DNA from: Thiotrichaceae bacterium
GTDB lineage: Bacteria; Pseudomonadota; Gammaproteobacteria; Beggiatoales; Beggiatoaceae
Direction of reading: 5' to 3'
Length of the DNA: 64,000 nucleotides
Assembly: GCA_028688145.1 (NCBI GenBank)
Contig: JAQTYU010000001.1
Location: 392,284-456,283 of the forward strand
The stretch's first letter is position 1. Every line of letters starts with the position of its first letter. The position numbers and the translations under genes are program-made. This document shows positions 53,546 to 63,212 of this stretch, in pieces. Below the pieces are notes generated by a model, which worked only from the letters and a program-made list of their open reading frames with translations, was not told the origin of the DNA and did not search any database.

Positions 53546-54894
53546 TACAAGGCCTCAAGCGCGTTTAACACGCGGCTGTGCAGATTTTCAAAATCGCCAT
53601 TGCTCATAATTAAAATATAGCTGTCAGGCTCGGCAATGTGCACAATTTCTGTGATTAATGCCTCAGTATTGTTAAATATTTTTCCCGCTGCAAGCTGTTC
53701 GGCGACGGCGGCAAGTGACCATTTCAAATTCGCAGGTTCATAAAACAACACGTTATCAGCGGCGGTCAAAGAAGCGGCGAGAGTATCTTGATAAATTCCC
53801 ATGCGCATACTATTAGAACGTGGCTCTAACACCGCAATAATTTTAGATTTCCCCACACGTTGCCGTAAACCTGCAAGCGTGGTTTGAATCGCTGTGGGGT
53901 GGTGAGCAAAATCATCATAAACTGAAATGTTGTTGACCACGCCGCGCAATTCTAAACGCCGTTTCACATTTTTAAATGCTGCCAACGCCGCACAAGACTG
54001 CGCCACAGGCACGCCTGCATGTCGTGCACAAGCGATAGCTCCTAACGCATTATTTACATTATGTTCACCGACTAAATTCCAATGCACTTCGCCTTGCACT
54101 TTGTCGCCAAAACGCACCACAAATGCACTGCCATCGGCTTTTAATAATTCAGCATTCCACGCGCTTTCGGTGGCAATGCTTTCTCGGGGAGTCCAACAAC
54201 CCGCGCTTAACACTTGTTGAATGCTGGCTTGTTCAGGATGCACGATTAAGCCGTGACTGGGCACGGTGCGCACTAAATGCTGAAATTGTTTTTGAATTGC
54301 GGCTAAATCGGGGAAAATGTCAGCGTGGTCAAATTCTAAGTTATTCATTAATAAAGTTTGGGGACGATAATGCACAAATTTAGAACGCTTGTCGAAAAAG
54401 GCGGTGTCGTATTCATCGGCTTCAATCACGAAAAACGCGCTGTCATTGACCCGCGCCGACACCCCGAAATTTTCAGGCACACCCCCGATTAAAAAGCCGG
54501 GATTTAAGCCTGCATATTCCAAAATCCATGCGGTCATGCTGGTGGTGGTGGTTTTGCCGTGCGTGCCTGAAATTGCCAATACCCAGCGCGAGTGCAGCAC
54601 GTTTTCTGCTAACCATTGCGGCGCGGAAATGTAGGGAATACGGCGGTTTAAAATGTGTTCAATGGCGGGATTGCCGCGCGATAAGGCGTTGCCCACAATC
54701 ACACAATCGGTGTCGGGCGCGATGTGTTCTGCGCGATAGCCTTGCAGGCAGGTGATGCCTTGCTCGGCTAATTGCGTGCTCATCGGCGGGTAGGCATTCG
54801 CATCTGAGCCTGTGACGGTGTGCCCTAATTGTTTTGCAATCACGGCAATGCCTGCCATGAAGGTGCCGCAAACGCCTAAAATATGCAGGTGCAT
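53545..54894 (-). CDS. mpl: UDP-N-acetylmuramate:L-alanyl-gamma-D-glutamyl-meso-diaminopimelate ligase
   Basis: Murein peptide ligase that attaches recycled tripeptide to UDP-MurNAc. About 449 aa from the ATG at 54894 (MHLHILGVCGTFMAGIAVIA), with an AAGGAT site. It has the ATP motif SGTHGKTTTTSM near 112-123, EADEYDTAFFDKRSKFVH near 175-192 and YDDFAHHPTAI near 345-355, all typical of Mpl. The N-terminal 18 codons of the longer frame are not used. It follows the membrane-protein gene by four bases. Confidence 0.96.
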   Translation of the reverse strand: MHLHILGVCGTFMAGIAVIAKQLGHTVTGSDANAYPPMSTQLAEQGITCLQGYRAEHIAPDTDCVIVGNALSRGNPAIEHILNRRIPYISAPQWLAENVLHSRWVLAISGTHGKTTTTSMTAWILEYAGLNPGFLIGGVPENFGVSARVNDSAFFVIEADEYDTAFFDKRSKFVHYRPQTLLMNNLEFDHADIFPDLAAIQKQFQHLVRTVPSHGLIVHPEQASIQQVLSAGCWTPRESIATESAWNAELLKADGSAFVVRFGDKVQGEVHWNLVGEHNVNNALGAIACARHAGVPVAQSCAALAAFKNVKRRLELRGVVNNISVYDDFAHHPTAIQTTLAGLRQRVGKSKIIAVLEPRSNSMRMGIYQDTLAASLTAADNVLFYEPANLKWSLAAVAEQLAAGKIFNNTEALITEIVHIAEPDSYILIMSNGDFENLHSRVLNALEAL

Positions 54895-54898
54895 ATAT

Positions 54899-55408
54899 TT
54901 ATCCTTGTGGAAAAACTTGTTGCAGTGCCATGCCTGAAAACAGGGCAATTAAAAAGGCAATCATTAAACCAATGAGCCGACTGCCGCCCACGGCATGACG
55001 CATAATGTGGGCGGTGATAATCATCAGCCATAGAAACAGCCCGAGTAGCAGCACATCAGCAAAGCCTTCGAGATTTTCCACGGTGTGATTTTGGTAGCTG
55101 AAATAATTGGCGGGCAACATCAATAGGCTGAGAATATTATTTGCGCCAAACAGTGCGGTTAAAGTTTGCACAATGCGCTCCTGATGCCCCATAACCGTAA
55201 GCAAACTGCTCACCAGTATGATTTGCAGCGACATGTCCAAAAAGCCATACAGCCATGATTGTTCCACGGTGAATGCAATCAGGGCAGATACCACGCTGAT
55301 GAACATATAGAGCAGGCTATTAATGGCGAGCAATGAATACGAATACGGCAATTGATGCGGCTTGAGCTGTAAACGACATAATTTAAAAAATAAAGCGAAG
55401 GCGTGCAT
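54899..55408 (-). CDS. Multi-pass membrane protein, possibly YIP1-like
   Basis: 169 aa from the ATG at 55408, start MHAFALFFKLCRLQL; an upstream in-frame extension of 24 codons is rejected as basic and unlike a family start. Four or five membrane segments are visible (about 23-45, 60-80, 90-108, 118-138, 145-164). The early FKLCRLQLKPHQLPYS pattern resembles YIP1/DUF-type membrane domains, but I am not certain. It heads a three-gene unit with mpl and ubiX, overlapped or closely spaced, so a link with envelope metabolism is plausible only by position. Confidence 0.75.
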   Translation of the reverse strand: MHAFALFFKLCRLQLKPHQLPYSYSLLAINSLLYMFISVVSALIAFTVEQSWLYGFLDMSLQIILVSSLLTVMGHQERIVQTLTALFGANNILSLLMLPANYFSYQNHTVENLEGFADVLLLGLFLWLMIITAHIMRHAVGGSRLIGLMIAFLIALFSGMALQQVFPQG

Positions 55409-55562
55409 AGGGTGCGACACAATCCTTGTTAGACGAAATCGAGAAAAGCTGAGGCAGGATTTAGGCAGTAATGCCGCCATTTGCCAAGCTGTGAGAGATT
55501 TCGATCATAACATAGTGTCTTGCTGGCGGGGAATTTAGAGAAAGTAGGGCAAGATGAGAGTT

Positions 55563-55815
55563 TAGCCTGAGTTCGGAATAAGGAATGCAAGCTGAATAAA
55601 ATCTGAGAAAACATAAAGTCTCTACATTTATAATTCTCAAGTTGAAAAACATTTTTGACCTAGAACACTCGCGGCATCGTTCATTAAGCAATTATATGAT
55701 TAATATTGTTGCAGGTTTGGTCGCTTATTCTTATCAGGATAACAAACCTTCTTTGAATATTGCCAGAAAGGATTTGATTCCTTTGTTCTAATAGCTTAAA
55801 GCGAACTCAGGTTAT
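55563..55815 (+). mobile_element. IS982-type deletion derivative
   Basis: About 250 bp between CCTGAGTTCGGAATAAG and GCGAACTCAGG. It retains only the last 50 codons of the transposase (LKNIFDLEHSRHRSLSNYMI, then the NIARKDLIPLF end) on the plus strand. The two ends are intact, making it a potential MITE. Confidence 0.85.
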
Positions 55816-55835
55816 GTAGATACCTATGATCATAT

Positions 55836-56831
55836 TTAGGGGGAGGGCGTAGTATCGCTGCGATGGGCTATTTTAAAAATATTAAATCCGCACGCTAACA
55901 TCACAATTGCACCTTGCAAACCAATCGTCAGAAAATAGACTAATTGCAACATGATGGAATAGGCTACAGCAGGAGCTTGGGGCTGATTATACAATTGTAG
56001 GGCAAAAATACAGGCAACTTGATAAACCCCTAAATAGCCTGGCGCAGAGGGCAAAGCTGCCCCAATCGTAATAAAAACCCCAACGGTGATAGCAGTTTCC
56101 AGTGGTAAATCCCAGCCAAAGGCGAACATCACCTGCCACATCCATAAAAAATCGATAGTAAAGGCAAATACGCTGAGCATCACAATTAGCAAAGGATGTG
56201 GCGAACTGCGAAACACACGCACGCCATCCAAACCATGAATCAGCCATTCTTGCAAACGGGGAAAACCTTTCCAAAATTCGCTTTGCTCAATCCAAACATG
56301 CAAAGATTCCACATAAATCACGGTCAACAATAAGCTACTAATGGCAATACTGGAGACGCCTAAAATGCTGTATTCCATTTTTTCGACTAACATCGGGTCG
56401 AGATTGCCACGGTGTAGCCACAGCACTAACAGCGATGAAAATCCGAGCATAATCACATCTAAAATTCGATCAATCACCGAGCTGCTGAGTACATTCCCAA
56501 AACGCAGCCTCGTAAGATGTTGTAAGGTAATTATTCTCAAAACTTCTCCAGCACGCACGGGATAAATCATATTGCCTAAATAACCGATGTTGGTCGCTTG
56601 CCACACGTATTTAAATTGCTTAAATTTTAAGCCTGTGATCAGATGCCAGCGCAAACTACGCACGGCAACGCTTAGTAAAATCAACATTGCACTCACACCT
56701 AAGAGAGGGAAATGCAGTTTGGTGAAACTTGCTTGAAATGCGCTCCAATCCAGACGGCTAAATACGAGCACCAATAACAACAGGCTTAATAATGAGCCTG
56801 ATAAAACCATCCAATATTTTTTACGTGTCAT
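55836..56831 (-). CDS. Lysylphosphatidylglycerol synthase TM-region family protein (UPF0104)
   Basis: 331 aa with about eight membrane segments of the family formerly called UPF0104/AglD-like, related to the flippase half of MprF. Characteristic pieces are VRSLRWHLITGLKF (near 58-71), NMIYPVRAGEVLRI near 87-100, and SVIDRILDVIMLGF near 117-130. These proteins are thought to flip or transport lipid-linked molecules. The start is 12 bases after the read-through stop of the upstream GT39-like gene, consistent with an operon. Confidence 0.85.
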   Translation of the reverse strand: MTRKKYWMVLSGSLLSLLLLVLVFSRLDWSAFQASFTKLHFPLLGVSAMLILLSVAVRSLRWHLITGLKFKQFKYVWQATNIGYLGNMIYPVRAGEVLRIITLQHLTRLRFGNVLSSSVIDRILDVIMLGFSSLLVLWLHRGNLDPMLVEKMEYSILGVSSIAISSLLLTVIYVESLHVWIEQSEFWKGFPRLQEWLIHGLDGVRVFRSSPHPLLIVMLSVFAFTIDFLWMWQVMFAFGWDLPLETAITVGVFITIGAALPSAPGYLGVYQVACIFALQLYNQPQAPAVAYSIMLQLVYFLTIGLQGAIVMLACGFNIFKIAHRSDTTPSP

Positions 56832-56948
56832 GCGTTTAATTATCTAGGGTGAGGGTGGTAAACGTTTCAGCAATTCGCGGACAGGTTCAGCCTGTGGGTC
56901 TAGGACAATGACTTTTTCCAAAGCAATACGGGCTTCCTGCGTTTTTCC

Positions 56949-58574
56949 CTAATCGAAATAAGCTGAGCCGATGTGATAATATAAAATTTCTGGTGCAATC
57001 CCAAAATCAGCTTGTTTCACCAAATATTCAAATATTTTTAATGCCTGCTCAGGTTTTCCCGTGTTAGCGTAGCATTGTGCGAAATTATACAGAGTTAAAC
57101 CTGAACCATCATAGGGAGCAGTGCGTTCAAGATTTGCAATAGCCCGATCATAATCTTGCTCAGTAAATTGAGATTGAAGGGAGGGAGGCGCGAGACATTC
57201 CCACAGCTCTAAAGTTTTCACGCGATCCCCCATTTTAAAATAAACTTTGCCTAAACTTGTCTGTGGATGTGAATGTGCAGGGGAAAAATTATGCACATAC
57301 GTCCAAAAAACCAAATTATTACGCCAGATTTCACTTTGCTTTATCGTCATATAGCTAAAACCCAAGCTTACCAGCAAGATTCCAAACCTCGTAAACTGCC
57401 GCCACAGTCTTTTCTGATGAAATAGCCCTATTATTGCAAAAATAGCTACCAATAAGTAAAAAGGCAAGGTTGGGGAATAAGCGTAGCGATCCGCCGCAGC
57501 TTGCGAGCCGACTTGAATAAGTCCTAATACGGGCAATAAGCTGACCAGATAAAATAACCAAATGATTAACCAGTAAAATTTCCCTTTACGCCACGCATAT
57601 AAACTTAGAATTGTAATTAAGAGCGTTGCAAAAACGGGGACATAAGCCAACGGATTTTTAAGTAAAGTTAAATCTAAGGGATAAAATGGCGATAAACCCA
57701 AAGGTAATAGGAATTTAGATAAATACAATAACAGACTGTTGCAGGCATTAACAAAGCGTAATTCTAAACTTACTTGCACCAAGGACGCGATAAATTCAGC
57801 ATGATGTTGTGCCATCAAGGTTAAAAATGCACTCACAGCACTGCCCAAGAAAAAAGGGATTTTCTCAAGTCCCAATTTTATTAAAGATTCGCGTTTAAGG
57901 CTTTGTGTAAACAGGGTTCTTTGCAATGGATAAATATCTAATAACAATAAAATGACAGGTAAAGTCACTGCCATCGGTTTTGCCATTAATGCTAAGAAAA
58001 AACACAATAAACTTACGAAATAATCACGCCCACGTCGGGTTTGCACATAATTCAAATAAGTGAAAATTGTTAGCAAACTGAAAAATAAAGAAAGTACATC
58101 TTTGCGCTCTGCAATCCACACCACAGATTCGATATGTTGTGGGTGAATTCCAAACCAAAACGCCGCTAAGGCTGCAATCCATAAAATTTGCTGTTTTTGA
58201 AGTGGGATACTTATTTGTTCACGAATACCCTGTAAGTTTAAAATACGGACTGATAATAGAAAAAATAAGACAGTATTCGCGCTGTGCCATAACAAATTAG
58301 TGAGATGAAAGCCCCAAGCGTTTAAACCAAAAATTGCATAATCCAGCGCGTAAGAAAACCATGTTAAGGGATGCCAGTTGCCCATGTAAAAACTGGTCAT
58401 CATTTCTTGTAAATTAGCCCAAGTGATTGCTTGAATCATCGGCACGCCCATTAAATAAGCGCGCGTATCCCATGATAAAAAATCATATTCTAGGCTGGGA
58501 TAGTAGATTCCAAAACTTACAATAAATAATAAACAACTGATAATCCAATAAGGAAATCGAGAAAAGATTAACAT
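56949..58574 (-). CDS. GT39-like membrane glycosyltransferase with C-terminal TPR, interrupted by amber codon
   Basis: 541 aa. Eleven or more membrane segments and the lumenal loop WDTRAYLMGV early in the protein resemble the PMT/ArnT (GT39-like) polytopic glycosyltransferases that use polyprenol-linked sugars. The C-terminal 120 residues are TPR-like (SLGKVYFKMGDRVKTLELWE, FAQCYANTGKPEQALKIFEY). Translation stops at TAG (56949-56951), but the same frame continues GKTQEARIALEKVIVLDPQ for 34 codons to a TAG at 56844, completing the TPR. The TAG sits where a Leu or Gln would be expected in the repeat. Read-through extent would be 56844-58574. Confidence 0.8.
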   Translation of the reverse strand: MLIFSRFPYWIISCLLFIVSFGIYYPSLEYDFLSWDTRAYLMGVPMIQAITWANLQEMMTSFYMGNWHPLTWFSYALDYAIFGLNAWGFHLTNLLWHSANTVLFFLLSVRILNLQGIREQISIPLQKQQILWIAALAAFWFGIHPQHIESVVWIAERKDVLSLFFSLLTIFTYLNYVQTRRGRDYFVSLLCFFLALMAKPMAVTLPVILLLLDIYPLQRTLFTQSLKRESLIKLGLEKIPFFLGSAVSAFLTLMAQHHAEFIASLVQVSLELRFVNACNSLLLYLSKFLLPLGLSPFYPLDLTLLKNPLAYVPVFATLLITILSLYAWRKGKFYWLIIWLFYLVSLLPVLGLIQVGSQAAADRYAYSPTLPFYLLVAIFAIIGLFHQKRLWRQFTRFGILLVSLGFSYMTIKQSEIWRNNLVFWTYVHNFSPAHSHPQTSLGKVYFKMGDRVKTLELWECLAPPSLQSQFTEQDYDRAIANLERTAPYDGSGLTLYNFAQCYANTGKPEQALKIFEYLVKQADFGIAPEILYYHIGSAYFD

Positions 58575-58642
58575 TAGGTCAAATACCTTGTTTAGATGTT
58601 ATCTAAAAATAATGATTTTTATCATCATAGAGAAATTTTGAT

Positions 58643-59920
58643 TTAAACTGCGGCTGAAATCAATTTTAAAAGCCGTTGTAATGCCCCTCGATTTTTTTCC
58701 ACAAAAGCTTGACCGCGTGCTCCTGTTGCTTGGCGTAATGCTGCATCTTGTGCATAGCCTAAAACTTGATTTGCTAATTCTTGCATATTATGGACTTTGA
58801 CTGCTGCTTGTTCTGATAATAAACGCTGACTTATTTCTTTAAAATTAAAAATATGTTCCCCAAAAATTACGGGTAAACCTAAAGCGGCAGGTTCTAATAA
58901 ATTATGTCCCCCTGTGGGCACTAAACTTCCCCCAATAAACGCTATATCTGACGCAGCAAATAACAGCATTAATTCGCCCATGGTGTCGCCCAGATAAATG
59001 GCAGTTTCTAAATTGGCAATTTCGCTCAAACTGCGGCGTTTAAATTGAGAATCTGATTGTTTACATATAATTGCGACTGCGTTAAAACGTTCTGGATGGC
59101 GTGGCACAAGAATTAATAATAAATTGGGTACTTGGACGCGTATTTGCTGAAAAGCTTCTAAAATTATTTCATCTTCGCCCGCGTGCGTGCTCGCGGCAAT
59201 CCATACTATCCGTTCACCAAATTGCTGACGCAAGAGCTGCCCTTGTCGTTGTAATTCGGGCGATACTTCTAAATCAAATTTAATACTACCAATGACTTTT
59301 AAAATTTCAGCAGGCACGCCCAATTGCTGGAAACGCGCGGCTTCTTCAGTCGTTTGTACTGCAATGCAGTGTAAACTTTGCAGCGCGGGACGAATGAGTT
59401 TCACCACACGCTGATAGCCCGCCGCCGAACGTGCGGACAAGCGCGCATTAGCTAAAATTACAGGGATTTCATGTTGTTGACAAATATGCAGCAAATTCAC
59501 CCACAGTTCAGTTTCCATCAAAATTAATAAACGTGGTTGCACGGCTTTCACAAAACGCCGCATCGCAATCGGTAAATCATAGGGCAAATAGACGTGGCTG
59601 ACTTGTCCCGCAAAGCTCGCCTGCACTCGCGCTGAACCTGTGGGCGTGGTGGTGGTAATTAAAATCGATAATTCAGGATATTGGGTTAATAAAGCTTTAA
59701 TTAAGGGCTGTGCGGCTTGAAATTCACCTACTGAAACCGCGTGTATCCAAATACCGTGCGGGGCAATTTTGGGCAGAGTAAAAGCGAAGCGTTCGTCCCA
59801 ACGTTGCCAATAGGCGGGCGCACGTCTGCCGCGCCACAACAGGCGTAAACACACGAAAGGCATTAATAAATAAAGTAAAATACTGTATAACGCACGCAAG
59901 TTTAAACCCTTTTTTATCAT
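58643..59920 (-). CDS. waaA: 3-deoxy-D-manno-octulosonic acid transferase
   Basis: Adds one or more Kdo residues to lipid IVA on the cytoplasmic face of the inner membrane. The 425-aa protein has an N-terminal membrane anchor (about 10-28), then IWIHAVSVGEFQAAQPLI near 57-74, LMETELWVNLLH near 134-145, SIKFDL near 219 and GGSLVPTGGHNLLEPAALG near 329-347, all typical of WaaA/KdtA. The start ATG is not preceded by a strong ribosome site. Together with lpxK it shows LPS production. Confidence 0.94.
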   Translation of the reverse strand: MIKKGLNLRALYSILLYLLMPFVCLRLLWRGRRAPAYWQRWDERFAFTLPKIAPHGIWIHAVSVGEFQAAQPLIKALLTQYPELSILITTTTPTGSARVQASFAGQVSHVYLPYDLPIAMRRFVKAVQPRLLILMETELWVNLLHICQQHEIPVILANARLSARSAAGYQRVVKLIRPALQSLHCIAVQTTEEAARFQQLGVPAEILKVIGSIKFDLEVSPELQRQGQLLRQQFGERIVWIAASTHAGEDEIILEAFQQIRVQVPNLLLILVPRHPERFNAVAIICKQSDSQFKRRSLSEIANLETAIYLGDTMGELMLLFAASDIAFIGGSLVPTGGHNLLEPAALGLPVIFGEHIFNFKEISQRLLSEQAAVKVHNMQELANQVLGYAQDAALRQATGARGQAFVEKNRGALQRLLKLISAAV

Positions 59921-60575
59921 AAACCACGTTCTTAAAGAAGTCCCACCTCATTTGGTGAAAGCCACTTTATTCTTGAAAACCGACCGAAGCTATTCTACCC
60001 GATGAATCTCATTTTGGCTTTCTAACATGATTACCTTTCAAGACAATGGCACGGATGACAGTGTGGAAATATATGACCCCTGCTTCTTAAGAAGACGAAA
60101 TTATAAAAATATCTCCTTTAGCCTTACAGGAAAATTAGTATAAAATGCACATAATATGTCTATACTGTGAACAGACATCTCGAACACCGTGAGCACGTAT
60201 TTTCTCGTTCCCAAACTCTGTTTGGGAATGCCTGTCGGTCAAGTTCCGCTTTGATAATACAGTACAGTTATCTAATCCTTAATATTTGGAAATGAGAAAT
60301 CATAAATGCTGGGTGTGTTACCTCGTCATCTATTGAAGATGTTTCAGATTTTCCGAATCGTCAAGCAAAGCTTGACGTGCAGGCATTCCCAAACAGAGTT
60401 TGGGAACGAGAAAATCCTCCTCATTCCCTCTTTTTCAAAGGGGGAGGCTAACTCACCTTGCCTTGCCTCATCAATCGCGATAAATACCAATCAAGCAACT
60501 GATATGCGATAATTTGCGACTGACATTTCACAATAACAATGCAGTTTTTCAGCATTTTACCGCAGGCGAAATAAT
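59921..60575. other. waaA-gcvT divergent region
   Basis: 655 bp without a supported gene, occupied in part by an inverted repeat pair at 60204-60254 and 60359-60410. No glycine riboswitch, which sometimes precedes gcv genes, was seen; promoters for both genes must lie here. Confidence 0.55.
60204..60410. repeat. Inverted pair of TTCCCAAACTCTGTTTGGGAA hairpin repeats
   Basis: CTCGTTCCCAAACTCTGTTTGGGAATGCC followed by GTCGGTCAAGTTCCGCTT (60204-60254) is inverted at 60359-60410 as GTCAAGCAAAGCTTGACGTG then GGCATTCCCAAACAG. It has the same architecture as the pair at 3251-3436 with a different hairpin sequence. Confidence 0.85.
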
Positions 60576-61676
60576 ATGGGCAAAAGAACACCGTTATATG
60601 CTAAGCATTTACAAGCGCAAGCCAAGATTGTTGATTTTGGAGGCTGGGATATGCCGCTGCATTATGGCTCTCAGTTACAAGAGCATCATCAAGTACGGCG
60701 CGATGCGGGCGTATTCGATGTTTCTCATATGACCGTGATTGATTTAGTCGGCGAACGTGTCAAAGAGTTTTTAAGCTATTTGCTCGCCAATGACATTGGG
60801 CGTTTAACCCAACGCGGCAAAGCTTTATATAGCTGCATGTTGAAAGCTGATGGCGGCATCATTGACGATTTAATTGTGTATTATCAAAAAGAGACCCAAT
60901 ACAGAATGGTGGTGAATGCCTCAACCCGTGAGAAAGATTTAGCGTGGATTATTCAACAAGCGAAACCTTTCGGCGTGCACGTCTGCTTTGAAGAAGGCGA
61001 TGTCGCAATGTTGGCGGTGCAAGGCCCGAAGGCGCGTGAAAAAGTTTTGCCTTTATTACCTGCGGATTTGCAACAAGAAGCCGCTAATCTCAAACCGTTT
61101 TTTGCTTGTTGGAATCAAGATATTTTCGTGGGGCGCACGGGTTACACGGGCGAAGATGGGTTTGAAATTATTCTGCCTGTGGCACAAGTCGAAGCGTTTT
61201 GGGATGCGATTCTTGCGGCAGGCATTGCGCCCGCAGGTTTGGGAGCGCGGGACACTTTACGGCTTGAAGCAGGCATGAGTTTATACGGCAGTGATATGGA
61301 TGAAAGCTTGTCGCCGCTGGAATCGGGTTTAACCTGGACGGTGGCATTTAAGCCCGAAAGCCGTGATTTTATCGGGCGTGCCGCTTTGGAAGCGCAGGCG
61401 AAAACCAATCATGCGGTGCTCGTCGGTTTGGTGCTGAAAGAAAAAGGGGTGTTGCGCGGACATCAAGCGGTCTACGCAGACACGGGCGAGGGCATGATTA
61501 CCAGCGGCACATTTTCCCCCACTTTGGGCGTAGCCATTGCGATGGCGCGTTTACCCGCCGCAACCGCCGCTGAAGAAGTCTCCGTGGGAATTCGTGATAA
61601 ACGTTTGCCCGCCAAAATTGTGAAATTGCCCTTTGTGCGCCACGGCAAGGCTTGTATTGATTTGGACGCGGTGTAG
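60576..61676 (+). CDS. gcvT: Aminomethyltransferase (glycine cleavage system T protein)
   Basis: Transfers the methylene group of glycine from the H protein to tetrahydrofolate. The 366-aa protein has DFGGWDMPLHYGSQLQEHH near 19-37, RDAGVFDVSHM near 42-52, and the folate-binding GRTGYTGEDGFEI near 188-200. Start ATG at 60576 follows a GCAGGCG stretch. gcvH and gcvP are not next: palindromic repeats and IS relics occupy the downstream region. The protein itself looks complete. Confidence 0.95.
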   Translation: MGKRTPLYAKHLQAQAKIVDFGGWDMPLHYGSQLQEHHQVRRDAGVFDVSHMTVIDLVGERVKEFLSYLLANDIGRLTQRGKALYSCMLKADGGIIDDLIVYYQKETQYRMVVNASTREKDLAWIIQQAKPFGVHVCFEEGDVAMLAVQGPKAREKVLPLLPADLQQEAANLKPFFACWNQDIFVGRTGYTGEDGFEIILPVAQVEAFWDAILAAGIAPAGLGARDTLRLEAGMSLYGSDMDESLSPLESGLTWTVAFKPESRDFIGRAALEAQAKTNHAVLVGLVLKEKGVLRGHQAVYADTGEGMITSGTFSPTLGVAIAMARLPAATAAEEVSVGIRDKRLPAKIVKLPFVRHGKACIDLDAV

Positions 61677-61737
61677 AAGTAAAAACCTCCCCCTTTGAAA
61701 AAGCATTGGTATCTACACAAATACCATAACTACTTAT

Positions 61738-61790
61738 CTCGTTCCAACGCTCCCGCGTTGGAATACCTACCTCGTCGCTCCAGCGGCGAG
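61738..61790. repeat. Composite palindromic repeat (CGTCGCTCCAGCGGCGAG family)
   Basis: CTCGTTCCAACGCTCCCGCG, then TTGGAATACCTACCTCGTCG, then CTCCAGCGGCGAG; single-orientation copy of the unit at 3251-3303. Confidence 0.85.
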
Positions 61791-61810
61791 GATTTTACAA
61801 GCTTATTTTA

Positions 61811-62193
61811 ACCTGAGTTCGGCATAAGCGATTGGAATAAAGGAATCAAATCCTTTTTAGCAATATTCAAGGGAGGTTTGTTATTCTGATAAGAATAAGC
61901 GACCAAACCTGCAACAATATTAATCATATAATTGCTTAGTGAACGATGCCGCGAGTGTTCTAGGTCAAAGATATTTTTCAACTGGTCATTAATAGTTTCT
62001 ATAATACAACGCTTACGTAACAAGAGCTTATCAAAAGCGGCTAGTACTCTAGGCTTCATGTTTTTCTTTAAGGTGGTAATCAGTTCTATGTCATCTAAAG
62101 CGAGTAACTCGGAAATGCTTGAGACAGATGTTGATGACGGGTGTAAAACCATATAATCGTGTTAAATTCATGGTAGGCAAGCTCATTGAGAAT
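61811..62193 (-). mobile_element. IS982-type element, 3' half, truncated by an IS5-family element
   Basis: Starts with the end AACCTGAGTTCGGCATAAG. The minus-strand frame 61808-62152 (114 aa) is an IS982 transposase C-terminus (KPRVLAAFDKLLLRKRCIIET, LEHSRHRSLSNYMIN). The 5' half is cut off where the IS5-family copy C (62195) begins. Confidence 0.85.
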
Positions 62194-62194
62194 G

Positions 62195-63120
62195 ATAGAA
62201 CCGATTTGAAGTCTTGTGTAAGATGTAAAAGATAAGGGATAGAGAATCGAGATAAAATGAGTCCTTATTCCAGTAGTCTGACCGATGCAGAGTGGGCAGT
62301 CGTTGAAATCTTGTTAAATGAATTATTACCCAAGAAAAAACAAACTTGTCCTCAGAAATGGGGCTATCGTCTCCTGTTCGATGCCATGCTTTATCAACTC
62401 AAAAATAGCTGCAACTGGGCAGAGCTCCCCAAAGACTTCCCACCGTATTCAACAGTCTATTAGCATTACAAACAATGGAGAGCTTTCGGCATCATCGATA
62501 AACTGATGCCGCGTTTACATGAAAGCCTCAGAGAACAAAAACGCTAAGTGGACAAGCCTGATAATGGTGGATTCCCAAGCGGTGACACCTGTCTCGCCAG
62601 TCTTCAAAGCAAGGGCTTTTGTTTTTACAAAGCCACCCATGGTATTAAAAGACATTTAGCGGTGGATAGTTCAGGCTTTCCTTTGTTCACGTACTGTAGC
62701 AAAGCCAATATCAGCGATGATGTCGGTTTGATAGAAATGTTCAAGCAGAATCTCGACTACTTTAGGGACAAGCCCTTAGAAATACCTAAAACGACAATCT
62801 TGTTGGATAATAACTATCACCCAGAACGTATTCGGAAAGAGTTAGAAAAGATTTCTCCTGAAATCATGGATAAAATCCAATTTGAGCTATCTCCTAAACC
62901 CTCAAAACAAGAAAAGTTAGCGCAAGGTAAAACAGGCTTTGTGCCAGTCAAAGCAAGATGGGTAATAGAACGTTCAAATGCTTAGGTAGAGAGATGTAAG
63001 TCCTTGGTTAAGAACTTTAAATGGACTCTTAAGAATGCTAATGCCAAACTCAAACTGTGTTTTATCAGACTTCTGATTAAACGACTCGCTTCTTTTTAAA
63101 AGACTTCAAATCGGTTCTAT
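62195..63120 (+). mobile_element. IS5-family element (ATAGAACCG ends), copy C, nearly full length
   Basis: Terminal repeats ATAGAACCGATTTGAAGTCTT (left) and AAGACTTCAAATCGGTTCTAT (right). The transposase begins MSPYSSSLTDAEWAVVEILLN and runs about 265 codons but has three in-frame stops: TAG after PYSTVY, TAA after EQKR and TAG after IERSNA. The regions between give an IS5-type DDE protein (KATHGIKRHLAVDSSGFPLF, AVD motif). It is the best reference for the shorter copies at 6428, 42441 and 47262. Confidence 0.9.
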
Positions 63121-63212
63121 AAGAACACCAGAGTTTTGATAAATTATTTTCAGTTTTCACTAAGATGCGTATAATGTGGACTTCTTATTTATTTGTCTCG
63201 GAGCAGTATCGA

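Noticed and set aside
59921-60575. Glycine riboswitch upstream of gcvT
   Set aside because: No tandem glycine aptamer core was seen; the region is occupied by inverted repeats.
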